Notes: generated by a model not told the origin, from the letters alone. Positions 33,756 to 44,046 are shown, counted from the stretch's first letter. The stretch: 52,185 nt of DNA from Candidatus Thorarchaeota archaeon SMTZ1-45 (GCA_001563335.1 LRSL01000089.1:1-52185); one strand, 5' to 3'. A program made the numbers and translations.

Positions 33756-34052
33756 ATGCCGATATTCGTGATAATGGGTAATCTGACTGAGAAAGGAATC
33801 AAGACCATAAAGGATGCCCCAAAGCGCCAGAAACAGGCTGAGGAGATCATCAAGTCAGTAGGTGGAAAGCTCCTGGGTCTATACTACACCATGGGCAAGT
33901 ACGATTGGGTTTCCATTGTGGAAGGTCCATCCATCGAGGCTGCTATGAAGGCTCTGTTCATCTTTGGAGCTGGTGGAACAAACAGGACCAGGACTATGGT
34001 CGCTCTCACTGCTGATGAGGCAAACAAGATAATCGGTGAGCTTCCTGACTAG
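33756..34052 (+). CDS. GYD-domain protein
   Basis: A 98-residue single-domain protein of the GYD family, named for the conserved Gly-Tyr-Asp; here LYYTMGKYDWVSIVEGP at about residues 50-66. Starts MPIFVIMGNLTEKGIKTIKDAPKR, typical of the family. Function not established. ATG 33756 is chosen because AAGGAGGTGAG precedes it at ideal distance; an upstream TTG/ATG frame start at 33729 would include the SD. Confidence 0.9.
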   Translation: MPIFVIMGNLTEKGIKTIKDAPKRQKQAEEIIKSVGGKLLGLYYTMGKYDWVSIVEGPSIEAAMKALFIFGAGGTNRTRTMVALTADEANKIIGELPD

Positions 34053-34116
34053 TACAAACACTGGGAACGGGAAGACACAAAGGGAACAATAGGCAGCAGA
34101 CCAACGGGTCTTGAAG

Positions 34117-35241
34117 ATGGACTTGGGATACTGTGAACGATTGAACACGCTGACAGCACCAGCAAGAGTAAATCCTGATATAATTGATCTCTCGATGTGC
34201 GATCCTCCACGGTTCGGTTTCGGACCTGATCCAAGGACTCTTGAATCAATCAACATCAAGAGGGCAGAAAAGGGATATCCCTCAATGAATGAAGAGTTGA
34301 TTTCTGAGATTCGAAGACGAACCAAATCATACACTGGAGTGTCCGTCGATGACTCTGAGGTCATCATCACCAATGGATGTGGTAGTGCCTTTGCAGTTCT
34401 ATCAATAGCCCTCAAGGGCTGGCCAGTTGGAATCGAAACCCCCTTCTACTCGCCAGCCTACGAGTATTTCCGGAGGACCTGTTACCTCTGGTATGCTCGG
34501 TGTAAACCTGAACTTGAGTGGGACTTAGATTTCGACCTCCTTCGGATTGAACTGATGCGACGTAAGGGACCTGGTGCCCTCTTTCTTGTTAGTCCCTCAA
34601 ATCCAACTGGTCATGTGCATAGTGAGTCAGACTGGAAAAAGCTGGCTGACCTAGCTGGGGAGTTCGATCAGGTCATCATAACGGACGAAGTCTACGATGA
34701 GATGAGCTACAGGCCTTTCAGCTCGATGCTACGCGTGGCTAAGGATGTACCTGTTATCTACATGCATGGTTTCAGTAAGGTCTGGAGAACTCCCGAGATA
34801 CGTGTGGGCTTTCTCATTCTTCATGACCCAGAGAATCATGCTTCAGGTCTGTATCAAGAGATACAGAAGGTCGCTGCACTCGGGTTTGGTGTGAATCCCT
34901 TCTCGCAGATGATAGCTCTAAGACTCCTAAATGAGGATCTTGACTATAGGAAGAAGCAGTTCGCCTTAATTAGAGAACGACGAGATATTCTACTCAAGGC
35001 TATCAGTGAGTCTGAAAATCTCCAGAGTGTCGAGGCTGGAGGTGCCACCTATCAGATGGTGGAAACTCCATGGAACGATTGGGAAACCTGTTCACGTCTT
35101 GTGGATAAACACAGCATTCTTGTGACTCCAGCCAGTGTCCATGACCCATTCATCGGGGACAAATATGTGCGGATTGTCTTTCTCAATACGCCTGAGAACC
35201 TGACTCGTTTCGTTAACATTCTTGACACTAATCTCTATTGA
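34117..35241 (+). CDS. PLP-dependent aminotransferase, class I/II
   Basis: Fold-type I aminotransferase of 374 residues. It has the substrate region LSMCDPPRFGFGPDP, the cofactor-ring region NGCGSAFAVLSIAL, VSPSNPTGHVHS (Asn binding PLP), ITDEVYDEM (Asp to the pyridine N), the Schiff-base Lys in HGFSKVWRTPEIRVGF and the Arg for the substrate carboxylate near the end. Substrate specificity is not predictable. ATG 34117 is preferred over TTG 34111. The 3' end overlaps the convergent membrane-protein gene by seven bases. Confidence 0.9.
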   Translation: MDLGYCERLNTLTAPARVNPDIIDLSMCDPPRFGFGPDPRTLESINIKRAEKGYPSMNEELISEIRRRTKSYTGVSVDDSEVIITNGCGSAFAVLSIALKGWPVGIETPFYSPAYEYFRRTCYLWYARCKPELEWDLDFDLLRIELMRRKGPGALFLVSPSNPTGHVHSESDWKKLADLAGEFDQVIITDEVYDEMSYRPFSSMLRVAKDVPVIYMHGFSKVWRTPEIRVGFLILHDPENHASGLYQEIQKVAALGFGVNPFSQMIALRLLNEDLDYRKKQFALIRERRDILLKAISESENLQSVEAGGATYQMVETPWNDWETCSRLVDKHSILVTPASVHDPFIGDKYVRIVFLNTPENLTRFVNILDTNLY

Positions 35242-35651
35242 TCCTCAGGATTAAAGATATCATCCCAGCCAAAGAGGAGCGGCGCGAGCAGGACCCAACC
35301 AATGAGCACTCCTACAAGCACATGGACAAACATGATGTTCGCAACCAAGATGTCCACTGTGAAGCCAATCAGGAACGACACGATCCCAAGATACCCACCA
35401 ATCTTGTTCGCACGCAGAATCAGAAAGACTGCCACAAGTGCTAAACCTGCGCTTATCAAGACTATTGGACCCCAGAAGAATAACCGTGAGGTCCATTGTT
35501 GGAAATGATAGGAGAGATAGTTCCCAGCAATATCGTACAGAAGTGTTTCATAACCTGCTTGAATCATTACCCATGCTAGGAAGGCACCAACTCCACCAAT
35601 TACATAAAATAAGAACTGCGCAGCTACAATCTTCGCGTTTGGCCATCTCAT
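35235..35651 (-). CDS. Four-helix membrane protein
   Basis: About 138 residues with four hydrophobic segments (FLFYVIGGVGAFLAWVMI, LFFWGPIVLISAGLALVAVFLIL, YLGIVSFLIGFTVDILVANIMF, VLVGVLIGWVLLAPLLF). The C-terminus is acidic (DDIFNPEDQ). No family recognised. ATG 35651 is used; GTG 35660 is an in-frame alternative. Confidence 0.7.
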   Translation of the reverse strand: MRWPNAKIVAAQFLFYVIGGVGAFLAWVMIQAGYETLLYDIAGNYLSYHFQQWTSRLFFWGPIVLISAGLALVAVFLILRANKIGGYLGIVSFLIGFTVDILVANIMFVHVLVGVLIGWVLLAPLLFGWDDIFNPEDQ

Positions 35652-35975
35652 ACTGAACACTCGGTAATGGATGTATTCACTCTTTTCCTAGTTCATGAAT
35701 CGCACTACATCGACCGTTTATCAATCCGAATGTTCATTGTTTTTATGAACATCCTTCGATTGAATCTTGATTGCCAACTAGTATGCAGATTATTCCATGA
35801 TTGACGATATTAAAAACAAAATTTCCATTTTTCGTAAAGAGTTCAAACCGGTCTTACATAAATATCTCTGATTACTTATTTTACTGCCTGATAAAGACAC
35901 AATATTGCACTATGATAAAGTCGGGATGCAAGGACACCTCAGGTATGTGATATCTAGTATCTTTGAGGCTGGACA
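35652..35975. other. Divergent intergenic region with a hairpin
   Basis: About 320 bp without a plausible gene. It holds the inverted repeat ATGTTCAT-tgttttt-ATGAACAT (35730-35752) and AT-rich TATA-like runs (TTACATAAATAT near 35867-35878) that could drive the giant surface-protein gene. The repeat could be an operator or a stem in a leader RNA. Confidence 0.5.
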
Positions 35976-38900
35976 ATGAAGAAAATGATGAGAAAACCTC
36001 TACTCTTCGGTTTGCTTATCATAGGTTTTCTCATATTAGGTGCTTTACCGATTCTAGGAAACCCCTCCTTAGCTAGAATATCTACTAACCCTGGAGATGT
36101 CCGCGCACAATACGTTCCCAATAGATCTCATCAGACTGCTGCTGCTCCTACAAAGACTGGTATCCTCTCCCCACTGGAGTTTCTGCAATATGGTATTAAT
36201 ACTGAAACAACAGGCAGCATTTTCGCAAGGACTGATGAGACCCCCTCAATTACAACTGAGCTGACGTTAGATACTGCAAACGGATGGAAAAGTGAACAGG
36301 TGGAGCTCAATGTTTCCGAAATCAGGAAGCTTTTCGTTCTCAATGGTACATTTTCAGATGGATATCCGGGGACCAATATAGAACCATCAGGAAGCGTATC
36401 CTATCATCCGCTGGGGTGGGATGCTGACTCTCTCAATGATGAACCTTCCAAGCAGACAATAAGCGCTACTTATAATGATACAGGCCAAGAGTATGTGGAA
36501 CTCGAGGTTGAGGGAGAATCCACTGGAACCCCATGGGATTTTAAAGTCTACAAACACTCTCATGTCTTTTGGTATCAGGATGTAACACACTCTTTGTCTG
36601 AAACTGACTTCTTACTCAGTTTCGATCTTCTATATGATAGTGGTCCAATTGGAACTCGCCATCTTCAGGATTTTGAGCTCAGGGTAGAAGCTGATTGGGG
36701 CTCTGGAAATGTGATCCTTTGGAGTCTCGACCCTGTTACCATTCCAGCTAGGGATATGTGGGACACTATAGGACCAATTCCAATCACATTGACAGGAGTT
36801 CCTACAACATTTGAATTTCGTTTCATCTTTGAGATTATAGAAGATCGAACACTCGAAGGTGATAGAGAGGACTTTGATGATGATTGGGATAATGCAAAGT
36901 TTGTTAGGTTCTTTGTTGATGATCTTTCCTTCATTTCAGCGGACTACCCAAATCCTGAAGATGTGAATTTGAGGGCTGATATTTCTCCAATCGGAGTATC
37001 GCTCATCGTTGGACTGGGGAGCAGTAGTCAGACGTTGATAAATTACTCGTACTGGGAAACCAGTCCTTTGCCCATAGAGATACTCTCTGACACGCCTGTT
37101 TCCTTCGAGTACGAGGCACGTTTTGTGAGGCAATTTCGGACTGGCAATACAAGTTGGACAACCAACCCATCAGAACTTGGTATTGGATACTCTGTTGATA
37201 TATCCTCAAGTTCTGCACTAACATCATTCTTCTATATTCCTAATCATGATAATCTAGAGGGCTTTATAGTAGAACTGCCCCATGCGTCTGATTATGAAAA
37301 TGCTACTATTTTAGATGCATTATCCACCGATGTAACCTCGTTTTGTACCATTAGTGAGGGCTTGATTCTCATTAGTGGTGACATCCTTGACTCGCTCGGG
37401 TGGTGGAAAGTATCCTTCGACGCACCAAATTATGCTGAAAATGTGACCACCCAGAGGTATGAGGCACCGACCTGGGTCAATCAAACCAGCTTCGATTCAG
37501 GAGACCTAATCCGGTCATCTATAGATATAGGCACCTCTTACTCAACTCCTGCCCTCATAGAGGGCTTGTCCATTGAATGGTTTCTACCAAATAACACTGC
37601 TTGGCATATGGAAATAATCAATGATGGAGTAGGTGGAACTGTCCAGAGTTCTGCACTTACGTTAGGAGCATATAATACGACACCCGGCGAGTGGATCAGT
37701 AGAATCTTCTGGACTAATGGGACTGAAGTCGCTTATGGTGAAACGCAATTTGATCTCTTTCATGAGTCAAGTCTTACACCAGCTACACCAATAATCACTG
37801 CAGGAACAGACACAATAACAACCTGTGCAGTGTATCTTAGAGACTCGGACACGAATGAGTTTCTCCTTGATGATCTATGCGAAGTAGTTGGGAATTGGTC
37901 AAGTGATACAATCATCTTCCAAAGAAATCTTGCAAAATCGTGGTGGGAGGGGGACCTCAACACAACTTTAGTAGGCACAGGCAATCACACCATTGTCATC
38001 AACGCCACAAGACCATATTATAGCTCCAGCAACTGTACAGTTTTGGTCGAGATTGCTACCATCACTCTATTCACGTACTTTGGACCAGACTACATAGATG
38101 TTGGTCTGGGAAGTACTTATACAGCCAATTTCAGATACTGTCTTTCTGATGGGACTGGGCTTGAGGATGCATTGGTTGAAGTAACCACAGTCATTGGTCC
38201 AGTAGGTGGACTGAACTCTGGAAGCACAGTTGCAGTTGCAGGACAACCTGGTAACTATTCAATAGATTTTCAGGTGACTATTGGAGGTTCCTACTTTATT
38301 GTAGTAAGCGCATCCAAGATCGGGTATGATACAAAGACCACATCTTTCAATATAATCTCAGCAGCCATCGGAACAGACCTGATTCTCCTCAATGGGACTT
38401 CTGACGCAATGAATGTGGGTGAGAGTTACAGACTTGCCTTGCAATACCGGAATGATACCGGAGAGGCTCTTGCTGGCGCAACAGTCACAGTTGTGGATGT
38501 TGTACCAAGTGCAGGTCTGACCTTTGATCCCGTTCAGTACCATGGAACTGGCATCTATTCAATTTTGGTGAATGCAGACCTTACAGGCATATTCTCAATA
38601 ACTATCAGAGTAAGCTTGGACGGTTATGAATCACAGGTACGAACTTTCACTATGGTCGTATCAACAATATCGAGTATTCTCTCAGTAGACCCCTCTTTTG
38701 TAACGATATCTGCTGATACCAACTATACTCTGATTGTCACTTTCACAGACGACCTCCTGCAGGGGCTCGAAAATGCAACTGTTTCTGTCATTTCTATAAA
38801 TCCCGCCTCCGGGCTCTACCCATCCGCAACGACAGACCTTGGTTCAGGCTTGTATTCTATAACCTTAGTTCCCTCTGAGGAGGGGACTTACAGTGTAGTC

Positions 38901-40946
38901 CTAAGAGGCTCCCTACTGAACTATCAGAATAGCACAGTACTCTTCACCCTCGTAGTCACAGATGTACCAACCTCCCTCCAGACATCAGACGGTCTCGTTT
39001 CAGGATTCTGTTATTTCACAGACACTCTAGAGATAGTTCTTCTATACGAGCGAACTGATGATGATACATTTGTCCCAGGAGCACTGATTGAGGTTTCTGC
39101 AGTTGCAGGTCTTGACTATGCTGTAGTAGAAACTCCTCAGGGCTATAACCTCACGTTGAATCCCAGTTATTTGGGTCATTGGTCTTTGACCTTTAAAGCC
39201 TCAAGGTCTCAATTTCGAAATGCCACCATGATCTTTGACTTCGAAGTGCGTGAAGCAATCACAGGACTCTCTGGAGGTACTCCTCCTCCGAGCCTTTACT
39301 TCGGAGTTGAGTACAGCTTTGCCATTACATATGACCATGGTAGTACTCTTGGGATTTCTAATGCCTCTATAACGCAAACATACAGGGGCGTTCAGGGCGA
39401 TCCACTCCTGTGGGTTGATCACAGCAATGGGACCTATACTTTCACACTCATCGCTGGTGACCCAGGATCTTATGTTATTTCAATTGAGTTCTCAAAATAT
39501 GGGTATGAGTCAGCTGAGATAGCCTTCTCTTTTGTCATCCTTGAAGTTCCAACCATTGTGACCACGACCACGCTACCAGGATCACTTTATGGGTCTCGAG
39601 TATACGTGGTTGGTGTCCATGTCACCTCAAACGAACATGGGCCAGTGATGGGTGGTGAGGTCAGATACTCCAACAGCTTAGCCTCATATATCACGTCAGA
39701 GAGTTTCGCCAATGGATGGTATAATATCACCTTCTCTCCTGAAACTGGCAACTTCTCCCGCGCTGAGATTCATATCACGAAGCATGGTTATAGCGAGGCT
39801 GTTGTGGTGTTCTCACTAAACGTGAGTTCAATTCCATTAGTGATTTCTCCGGGATACTTACTGAACAGCTCATACTCTCTACTTCAGGGACAGAATCTTG
39901 TCCTGACTCTACGTCTGGAAGCTGGGGACACTGAAGAGCATATTTCAGATGCCACAATATCTTTTTCAATTCTTGAAACAGAATCAACAGGTTCCTTTGA
40001 AAGTCAACCTGATGGCAGTTATAGCGGAATTATTCCAGTACCACAGCAAGCTGGTACTTACTCCCTTCAGATTCGAGCTTCGAAACCCCAGTTTTCCATT
40101 CTGCGCATTGAGATTATCCTAATTTCGGAGGTTGATGAGAGCGCTCTAGTGAGAGGTGTCGTGTTCACAGGTCTTCAAATTATGGCCCTATTAATTGGGG
40201 GCATTTCCTTAATCTATGTAGGTCAACGTCGTCAAAAACGAATCTCTCTAAGGAATCAGATGGAGCTCATGAGTCTAAGAGCACGATTCAGTGACGCTAG
40301 CAATATCATTGGTTTTCTCGTCATTCAACGGAATAATGGACTGCCCATCTATTCCAAAATTCTGAAGGGTGGATTTGAGATGTCCATAATCAGCGGGTTC
40401 ATCACAGCAATATCGAGCTTTGCTATGGAGATTCGATCTGAAGAGAAACTATGGAGTGCAATTCCAATCTCCGAGGTTGTCACTGCTGTGCAAACCAAGG
40501 AACTCATCTGTGCTCTTTTGACAGTTGACGCACCATCATCGCAACTTATTAGAATCCTTGAGGATGAGGCGGTAATAATCGGCTCAAGATTCGACTCCTA
40601 TCCTGATCTCTTGGGCACACTAAGTCACAAAATCGACACAGCCTTGGAGTATAAGAAGGAGTTCGATCTGTTCTTTGAGAATCAGTTTGATTTCAAACTT
40701 TTGAGAAGCTATTCCTCCTACGATTTGAGCCGAAAGGGAGAGTTACCGCTGATTGAACAAGCTATAATCTCAGGAGAGATGAATAGACCCTTCTATGTGT
40801 CAGAGCTTGTTCGATACTTGATGGCTTCTGGTGTCGAGGAAACTGGAGCTTATCAGATGGTGATGGCGGCAGTTGAATCTGACTTTTTATTATCGCTAGA
40901 AAAATCTGCCAAGGATGAAGAAACTCCCACCGAATCAACGAGCTGA
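35976..40946 (+). CDS. Giant receptor-like surface protein: Ig-like repeats, one membrane segment, cytosolic longin-like domain
   Basis: A 1656-residue type I membrane protein. Signal sequence (LLFGLLIIGFLILGALPIL) at about 9-27; a long beta-rich ectodomain to about 700; then seven tandem Ig-like repeats to about 1385, each opening with an (L/V)xxAxVxV strand and closing with a YxxxxxxFxxxV strand. A single membrane helix is at about 1393-1415, followed by QRRQKR. The cytosolic part (about 1416-1656) has IIGFLVIQRNNGLPIYSKIL, FEMSIISGFITAISSFAMEI and LICALLTVD, the strand-helix pattern of longin/roadblock-like domains in Asgard proteins, then a winged-helix-like tail. Possible link between outside binding and cytosolic GTPase-type signalling; the longin call is by pattern. 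Confidence 0.82.
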   Translation: MKKMMRKPLLFGLLIIGFLILGALPILGNPSLARISTNPGDVRAQYVPNRSHQTAAAPTKTGILSPLEFLQYGINTETTGSIFARTDETPSITTELTLDTANGWKSEQVELNVSEIRKLFVLNGTFSDGYPGTNIEPSGSVSYHPLGWDADSLNDEPSKQTISATYNDTGQEYVELEVEGESTGTPWDFKVYKHSHVFWYQDVTHSLSETDFLLSFDLLYDSGPIGTRHLQDFELRVEADWGSGNVILWSLDPVTIPARDMWDTIGPIPITLTGVPTTFEFRFIFEIIEDRTLEGDREDFDDDWDNAKFVRFFVDDLSFISADYPNPEDVNLRADISPIGVSLIVGLGSSSQTLINYSYWETSPLPIEILSDTPVSFEYEARFVRQFRTGNTSWTTNPSELGIGYSVDISSSSALTSFFYIPNHDNLEGFIVELPHASDYENATILDALSTDVTSFCTISEGLILISGDILDSLGWWKVSFDAPNYAENVTTQRYEAPTWVNQTSFDSGDLIRSSIDIGTSYSTPALIEGLSIEWFLPNNTAWHMEIINDGVGGTVQSSALTLGAYNTTPGEWISRIFWTNGTEVAYGETQFDLFHESSLTPATPIITAGTDTITTCAVYLRDSDTNEFLLDDLCEVVGNWSSDTIIFQRNLAKSWWEGDLNTTLVGTGNHTIVINATRPYYSSSNCTVLVEIATITLFTYFGPDYIDVGLGSTYTANFRYCLSDGTGLEDALVEVTTVIGPVGGLNSGSTVAVAGQPGNYSIDFQVTIGGSYFIVVSASKIGYDTKTTSFNIISAAIGTDLILLNGTSDAMNVGESYRLALQYRNDTGEALAGATVTVVDVVPSAGLTFDPVQYHGTGIYSILVNADLTGIFSITIRVSLDGYESQVRTFTMVVSTISSILSVDPSFVTISADTNYTLIVTFTDDLLQGLENATVSVISINPASGLYPSATTDLGSGLYSITLVPSEEGTYSVVLRGSLLNYQNSTVLFTLVVTDVPTSLQTSDGLVSGFCYFTDTLEIVLLYERTDDDTFVPGALIEVSAVAGLDYAVVETPQGYNLTLNPSYLGHWSLTFKASRSQFRNATMIFDFEVREAITGLSGGTPPPSLYFGVEYSFAITYDHGSTLGISNASITQTYRGVQGDPLLWVDHSNGTYTFTLIAGDPGSYVISIEFSKYGYESAEIAFSFVILEVPTIVTTTTLPGSLYGSRVYVVGVHVTSNEHGPVMGGEVRYSNSLASYITSESFANGWYNITFSPETGNFSRAEIHITKHGYSEAVVVFSLNVSSIPLVISPGYLLNSSYSLLQGQNLVLTLRLEAGDTEEHISDATISFSILETESTGSFESQPDGSYSGIIPVPQQAGTYSLQIRASKPQFSILRIEIILISEVDESALVRGVVFTGLQIMALLIGGISLIYVGQRRQKRISLRNQMELMSLRARFSDASNIIGFLVIQRNNGLPIYSKILKGGFEMSIISGFITAISSFAMEIRSEEKLWSAIPISEVVTAVQTKELICALLTVDAPSSQLIRILEDEAVIIGSRFDSYPDLLGTLSHKIDTALEYKKEFDLFFENQFDFKLLRSYSSYDLSRKGELPLIEQAIISGEMNRPFYVSELVRYLMASGVEETGAYQMVMAAVESDFLLSLEKSAKDEETPTESTS

Positions 40947-41071
40947 ACCAAATTCTGAGAGAAGCAGAAATATCCCATGAAAAAACAAAGAACAGAGCGC
41001 ACTTTTCCTCTGACTAATGACCCGCATATGTTTATTATATCATAACATCAACTATGATTACGTGAATTGTT

Positions 41072-41758
41072 ATGAGTTTGCAAAAACTGAGCATGTTCTT
41101 TGTGATGGTTCTCACACTTGCAATGTTGGCAGGGTTCGTTCAAATTACTCCTGTGGCTGCCACCGAACCCTCTGATATGCAACTTGTCTATGATTTTGAA
41201 ACTCAAACACTCTCAGTGAATGTTTCACACTATGTCGCAAATACGAAGACTCACTATATAGAAACCATTGAGATACAGAAAAATGGTGTATTCGCACAAA
41301 ACAGATCCTATGTAAACCAATCGTTCAATTATGGGATGTATGACACATTCAGTGTTTCAGCAGTTGTTGATGATAATCTTACAGTTACTGCTATCTGTTC
41401 GAAAGGGTATTCACTCACAAGATGGCTGATTGTTACATCCACAACTGCAACGAACACACCACCGCCGACTGATACAACAACTACAACCACAGAACCAACG
41501 AATGGGATTGACTCACCAGGAACACCTTTAGGTGGAGAGATTGCTATTGTTGCTGGAATCGGAGTTGTTGTATTCCTCATCATATTCTTTGCTTGGCTTA
41601 ACCCAGACAAGGTTCCTGGCGCTTTCAAACAACTCGGTTCACGAATAAGTGGCGGATTCAGTTGGTTCGGAGATAAGCTGAGAGGAGCCCTTTCCTGGTT
41701 GAAAGTAGGGCTCGGCAATCTTCTTCAGCAAATCAAAGCCAAATCATCATCAAAGTAA
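41072..41758 (+). CDS. Secreted membrane-anchored protein with superoxide reductase-like fold
   Basis: A 228-residue protein: signal sequence (FFVMVLTLAMLAGFVQITPVAA), a beta domain at about 35-115, a Thr/Pro-rich stalk (TNTPPPTDTTTTTTEPTN), a membrane helix (EIAIVAGIGVVVFLIIFFAW) and an amphipathic basic tail. The beta domain shows NVSHYVANTKTHYIETIEIQKNG and TAICSKGYS, like the HPxxxxHYI and CxxHG segments that bind iron in desulfoferrodoxin/neelaredoxin. Here the first two His and the Cys are kept but the CxxHG His is absent, so iron binding is uncertain. A TATA-like TTTATTATATC lies 35-40 bases upstream. Confidence 0.65.
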   Translation: MSLQKLSMFFVMVLTLAMLAGFVQITPVAATEPSDMQLVYDFETQTLSVNVSHYVANTKTHYIETIEIQKNGVFAQNRSYVNQSFNYGMYDTFSVSAVVDDNLTVTAICSKGYSLTRWLIVTSTTATNTPPPTDTTTTTTEPTNGIDSPGTPLGGEIAIVAGIGVVVFLIIFFAWLNPDKVPGAFKQLGSRISGGFSWFGDKLRGALSWLKVGLGNLLQQIKAKSSSK

Positions 41759-41764
41759 CCAGGC

Positions 41765-42541
41765 TTATACCGCTGTTATGTCCTGCAAGAATTCGATTGT
41801 GCAATCGAACAAGTCGTTCTTGTACAGGTCATCGCTCATGATGGCATGTGGCGCTCCTTCAACCATATGCATTTTCTTTCTTTCAGAAGCCAAACAATCG
41901 AAGATTCTCTGAGCACTGTCTTTTGACACTCCATCGTCAGCAGTCCCCTGAATGATGTAGGTAGGACAAGTCACATTGCTGAGCGCTTTCTTGAGACGTT
42001 TCAGGGCATCATGTGCTATAAGCCCAATACTTGTTGGGATCCATTCATACCCCACCCAACCTTTCTCTCGTAGCCATCTAGGAGCCATTGACTTATGTCG
42101 CTCAGGAATGGCTCTCCTAATTAGGGGAGTCTTGCTTATGACGGGAAGTAGGTGTAAAAGTCTACTCTGGACTGCATAAGGAGCCGCCCAGGTAACCACA
42201 CCACTTACTTCACTTCTCTCTGATGCTATGAGTAGTGCAAGAACACCTCCTAAACTGTGTCCCACGATGAAGACTTGCTTACAGGTTTCTAGAAGACGGT
42301 CAAGTCCTGAATGTGCATCTGTGAGCCAATCCTCCAAAGTGACTCCAATAAGATCCTCCGGTTTAGTACCAAATCCTGTCAGTGATGGCAACCAGATTGT
42401 CATTCCAGTCCTTTCATGCAGAATATCTGAAAATTCCTTTTGATCCCAAGCAGAACCACCTCCTGCTCCGTGGAGTATAAGACAACCTGCTGTATTGCCA
42501 GCTATGAAAAGTGGTTCAGCACCAGGCATATAATCAGTCAT
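41765..42541 (-). CDS. Alpha/beta hydrolase (lipase/esterase-like)
   Basis: Serine hydrolase of 258 residues. Oxyanion region LILHGAGGGS, nucleophile elbow VGHSLGGV (Ser96), acid Asp in QGTADDGVS and base His in EGAPHAIM. Resembles monoacylglycerol lipase/carboxylesterase-type enzymes (EstD-like), but the substrate is unknown. It overlaps the MFS transporter gene by four bases (ATGA), so the two are translationally coupled. Confidence 0.88.
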   Translation of the reverse strand: MTDYMPGAEPLFIAGNTAGCLILHGAGGGSAWDQKEFSDILHERTGMTIWLPSLTGFGTKPEDLIGVTLEDWLTDAHSGLDRLLETCKQVFIVGHSLGGVLALLIASERSEVSGVVTWAAPYAVQSRLLHLLPVISKTPLIRRAIPERHKSMAPRWLREKGWVGYEWIPTSIGLIAHDALKRLKKALSNVTCPTYIIQGTADDGVSKDSAQRIFDCLASERKKMHMVEGAPHAIMSDDLYKNDLFDCTIEFLQDITAV

Positions 42542-43899
42542 TTCTGACCCCCATTGTGCTCTATTTTGAGTGCTTCGAAATCAGGGTCAATATCGATATA
42601 TCGAAGGATGAATGCGGCAATAAGGAGGAACGGTGCGAACACAGGACCCCACCACATAAGCCCCGCAAGTTCTGATCCCGTTAGGATGACCGATAGTTGC
42701 ATGACGCCGCCTAGAACTAGGCTTGATGCTGCTTGGAACATGTTCAGAGGTACACCAATGAATCCAGTGTATATCCCTGAGCGACTATCTCCTGTCACAA
42801 TCTCATCGACCTGAGCAATGTCTGCAGGAACAACATAACTCATCAGATAGTAGATGGCCATTCCTGCTCCAATGGGGATAAAGAACAGTGTTGCTGCCAA
42901 GGTGTATCCGATAACAGATCCAAGATCTCGTAAAATTGGAGTTATAGGCGTGAATAAAGCGAGTAGTACCAGCCCGATGATTAGAGACCGTCTTTTACCT
43001 AACCTGCGAACTCCTGTGAGCCAAATATAGAAGAAGACTATCGTAGAACCAAGCATGGCGAGGGCCGCAGGAGCCAATGCTCCAATTGAATCAAGAAACA
43101 TCACCTGTTGAAGGAATCCCACCAGCGAATGATTGATTGCTATTAGCGTGAAAGATAGAAAACCCACAGCCAGGGTCCATCCAACAAAGGTGCGATTTCC
43201 AATCGCTACTTTGGTTTCTTCCTTCAAGCTACGCTCAATAGGTGTGATACCAGGTTTTGCCCGAATGACCAACATTGATGGCAACATGAAGAGAATCGTG
43301 ATCCCACAAAACAATAGTAAAAGATTGAGCCCAGTTTCACTCAACTGCTCTGGAGGTCCTGCTACAAACAGTAGGGGTGTCATGAAACCCATAATTCCAC
43401 CTGCAGAGTCCGCAACAAAGTTGAATGTGTTCATGAATCCTGACACAAGTGGTCTCTCAGCCTCATCAGTGATTTCAGGCAACCATGCCTGATGAGCAGT
43501 CATTACAAACGCATAGAAGAACTTGAAGAGGCACAGAAAGATAAGGTAGTAGGTAAAGAGCACTAATTCAAGGGCAGGATTCGCTGTGTCAAGGAACCAG
43601 TTTGGCACAAACAGAAAGAATGCGGAAATCATTATGCCCGGCGTACCAATGATGACAAATGGTCTCCTTCTACCCCATCTGCTCTTTAGTGTATCACTAT
43701 AGTATCCAGTGAACCAATGGGTAAGACCAATGACGATATAGGACGCAGCCAGTGAGATGCCATTCAGGAACCAATTGAGCTGAAAGCTGGTTCCATAGAC
43801 ATAGAAAACCGTCATAGTGATCATGGTCATCAGAAAGGACGGACCAAATCTTCCCATAGAGTATCCAATCTTCTTTGGCAGAGAGAGCATTGGTATCAT
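42538..43899 (-). CDS. MFS/GPH-type transporter
   Basis: A 453-residue integral membrane protein with 12 predicted helices. The loop 2-3 segment GYYSDTLKSRWGRRRPFVIIG is the major facilitator motif in the form seen in the glycoside-pentoside-hexuronide:cation symporter group, and helix 1 has YSMGRFGPSF. Loop 4-5 has HQAWLPEITDEAERPLV, also as in GPH carriers. Probably takes up or exports a sugar or sugar-like compound. Coupled to the downstream hydrolase, which may act on the transported compound. ATG 43899 has AAGG four bases upstream. Confidence 0.88.
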   Translation of the reverse strand: MIPMLSLPKKIGYSMGRFGPSFLMTMITMTVFYVYGTSFQLNWFLNGISLAASYIVIGLTHWFTGYYSDTLKSRWGRRRPFVIIGTPGIMISAFFLFVPNWFLDTANPALELVLFTYYLIFLCLFKFFYAFVMTAHQAWLPEITDEAERPLVSGFMNTFNFVADSAGGIMGFMTPLLFVAGPPEQLSETGLNLLLLFCGITILFMLPSMLVIRAKPGITPIERSLKEETKVAIGNRTFVGWTLAVGFLSFTLIAINHSLVGFLQQVMFLDSIGALAPAALAMLGSTIVFFYIWLTGVRRLGKRRSLIIGLVLLALFTPITPILRDLGSVIGYTLAATLFFIPIGAGMAIYYLMSYVVPADIAQVDEIVTGDSRSGIYTGFIGVPLNMFQAASSLVLGGVMQLSVILTGSELAGLMWWGPVFAPFLLIAAFILRYIDIDPDFEALKIEHNGGQK

Positions 43900-44046
43900 T
43901 TTTCCTTTGTCTTAACATACTATTGAGCTTGCTGATTCTAGGGTTATGGTGTAACAATCTATTTGTAGCTAGTAGAACTCTCACCATACAGCCCTCTATG
44001 ATGATGAAGAATCATGGACATTCGAGAGGCTGGAGGTCAATGACCA

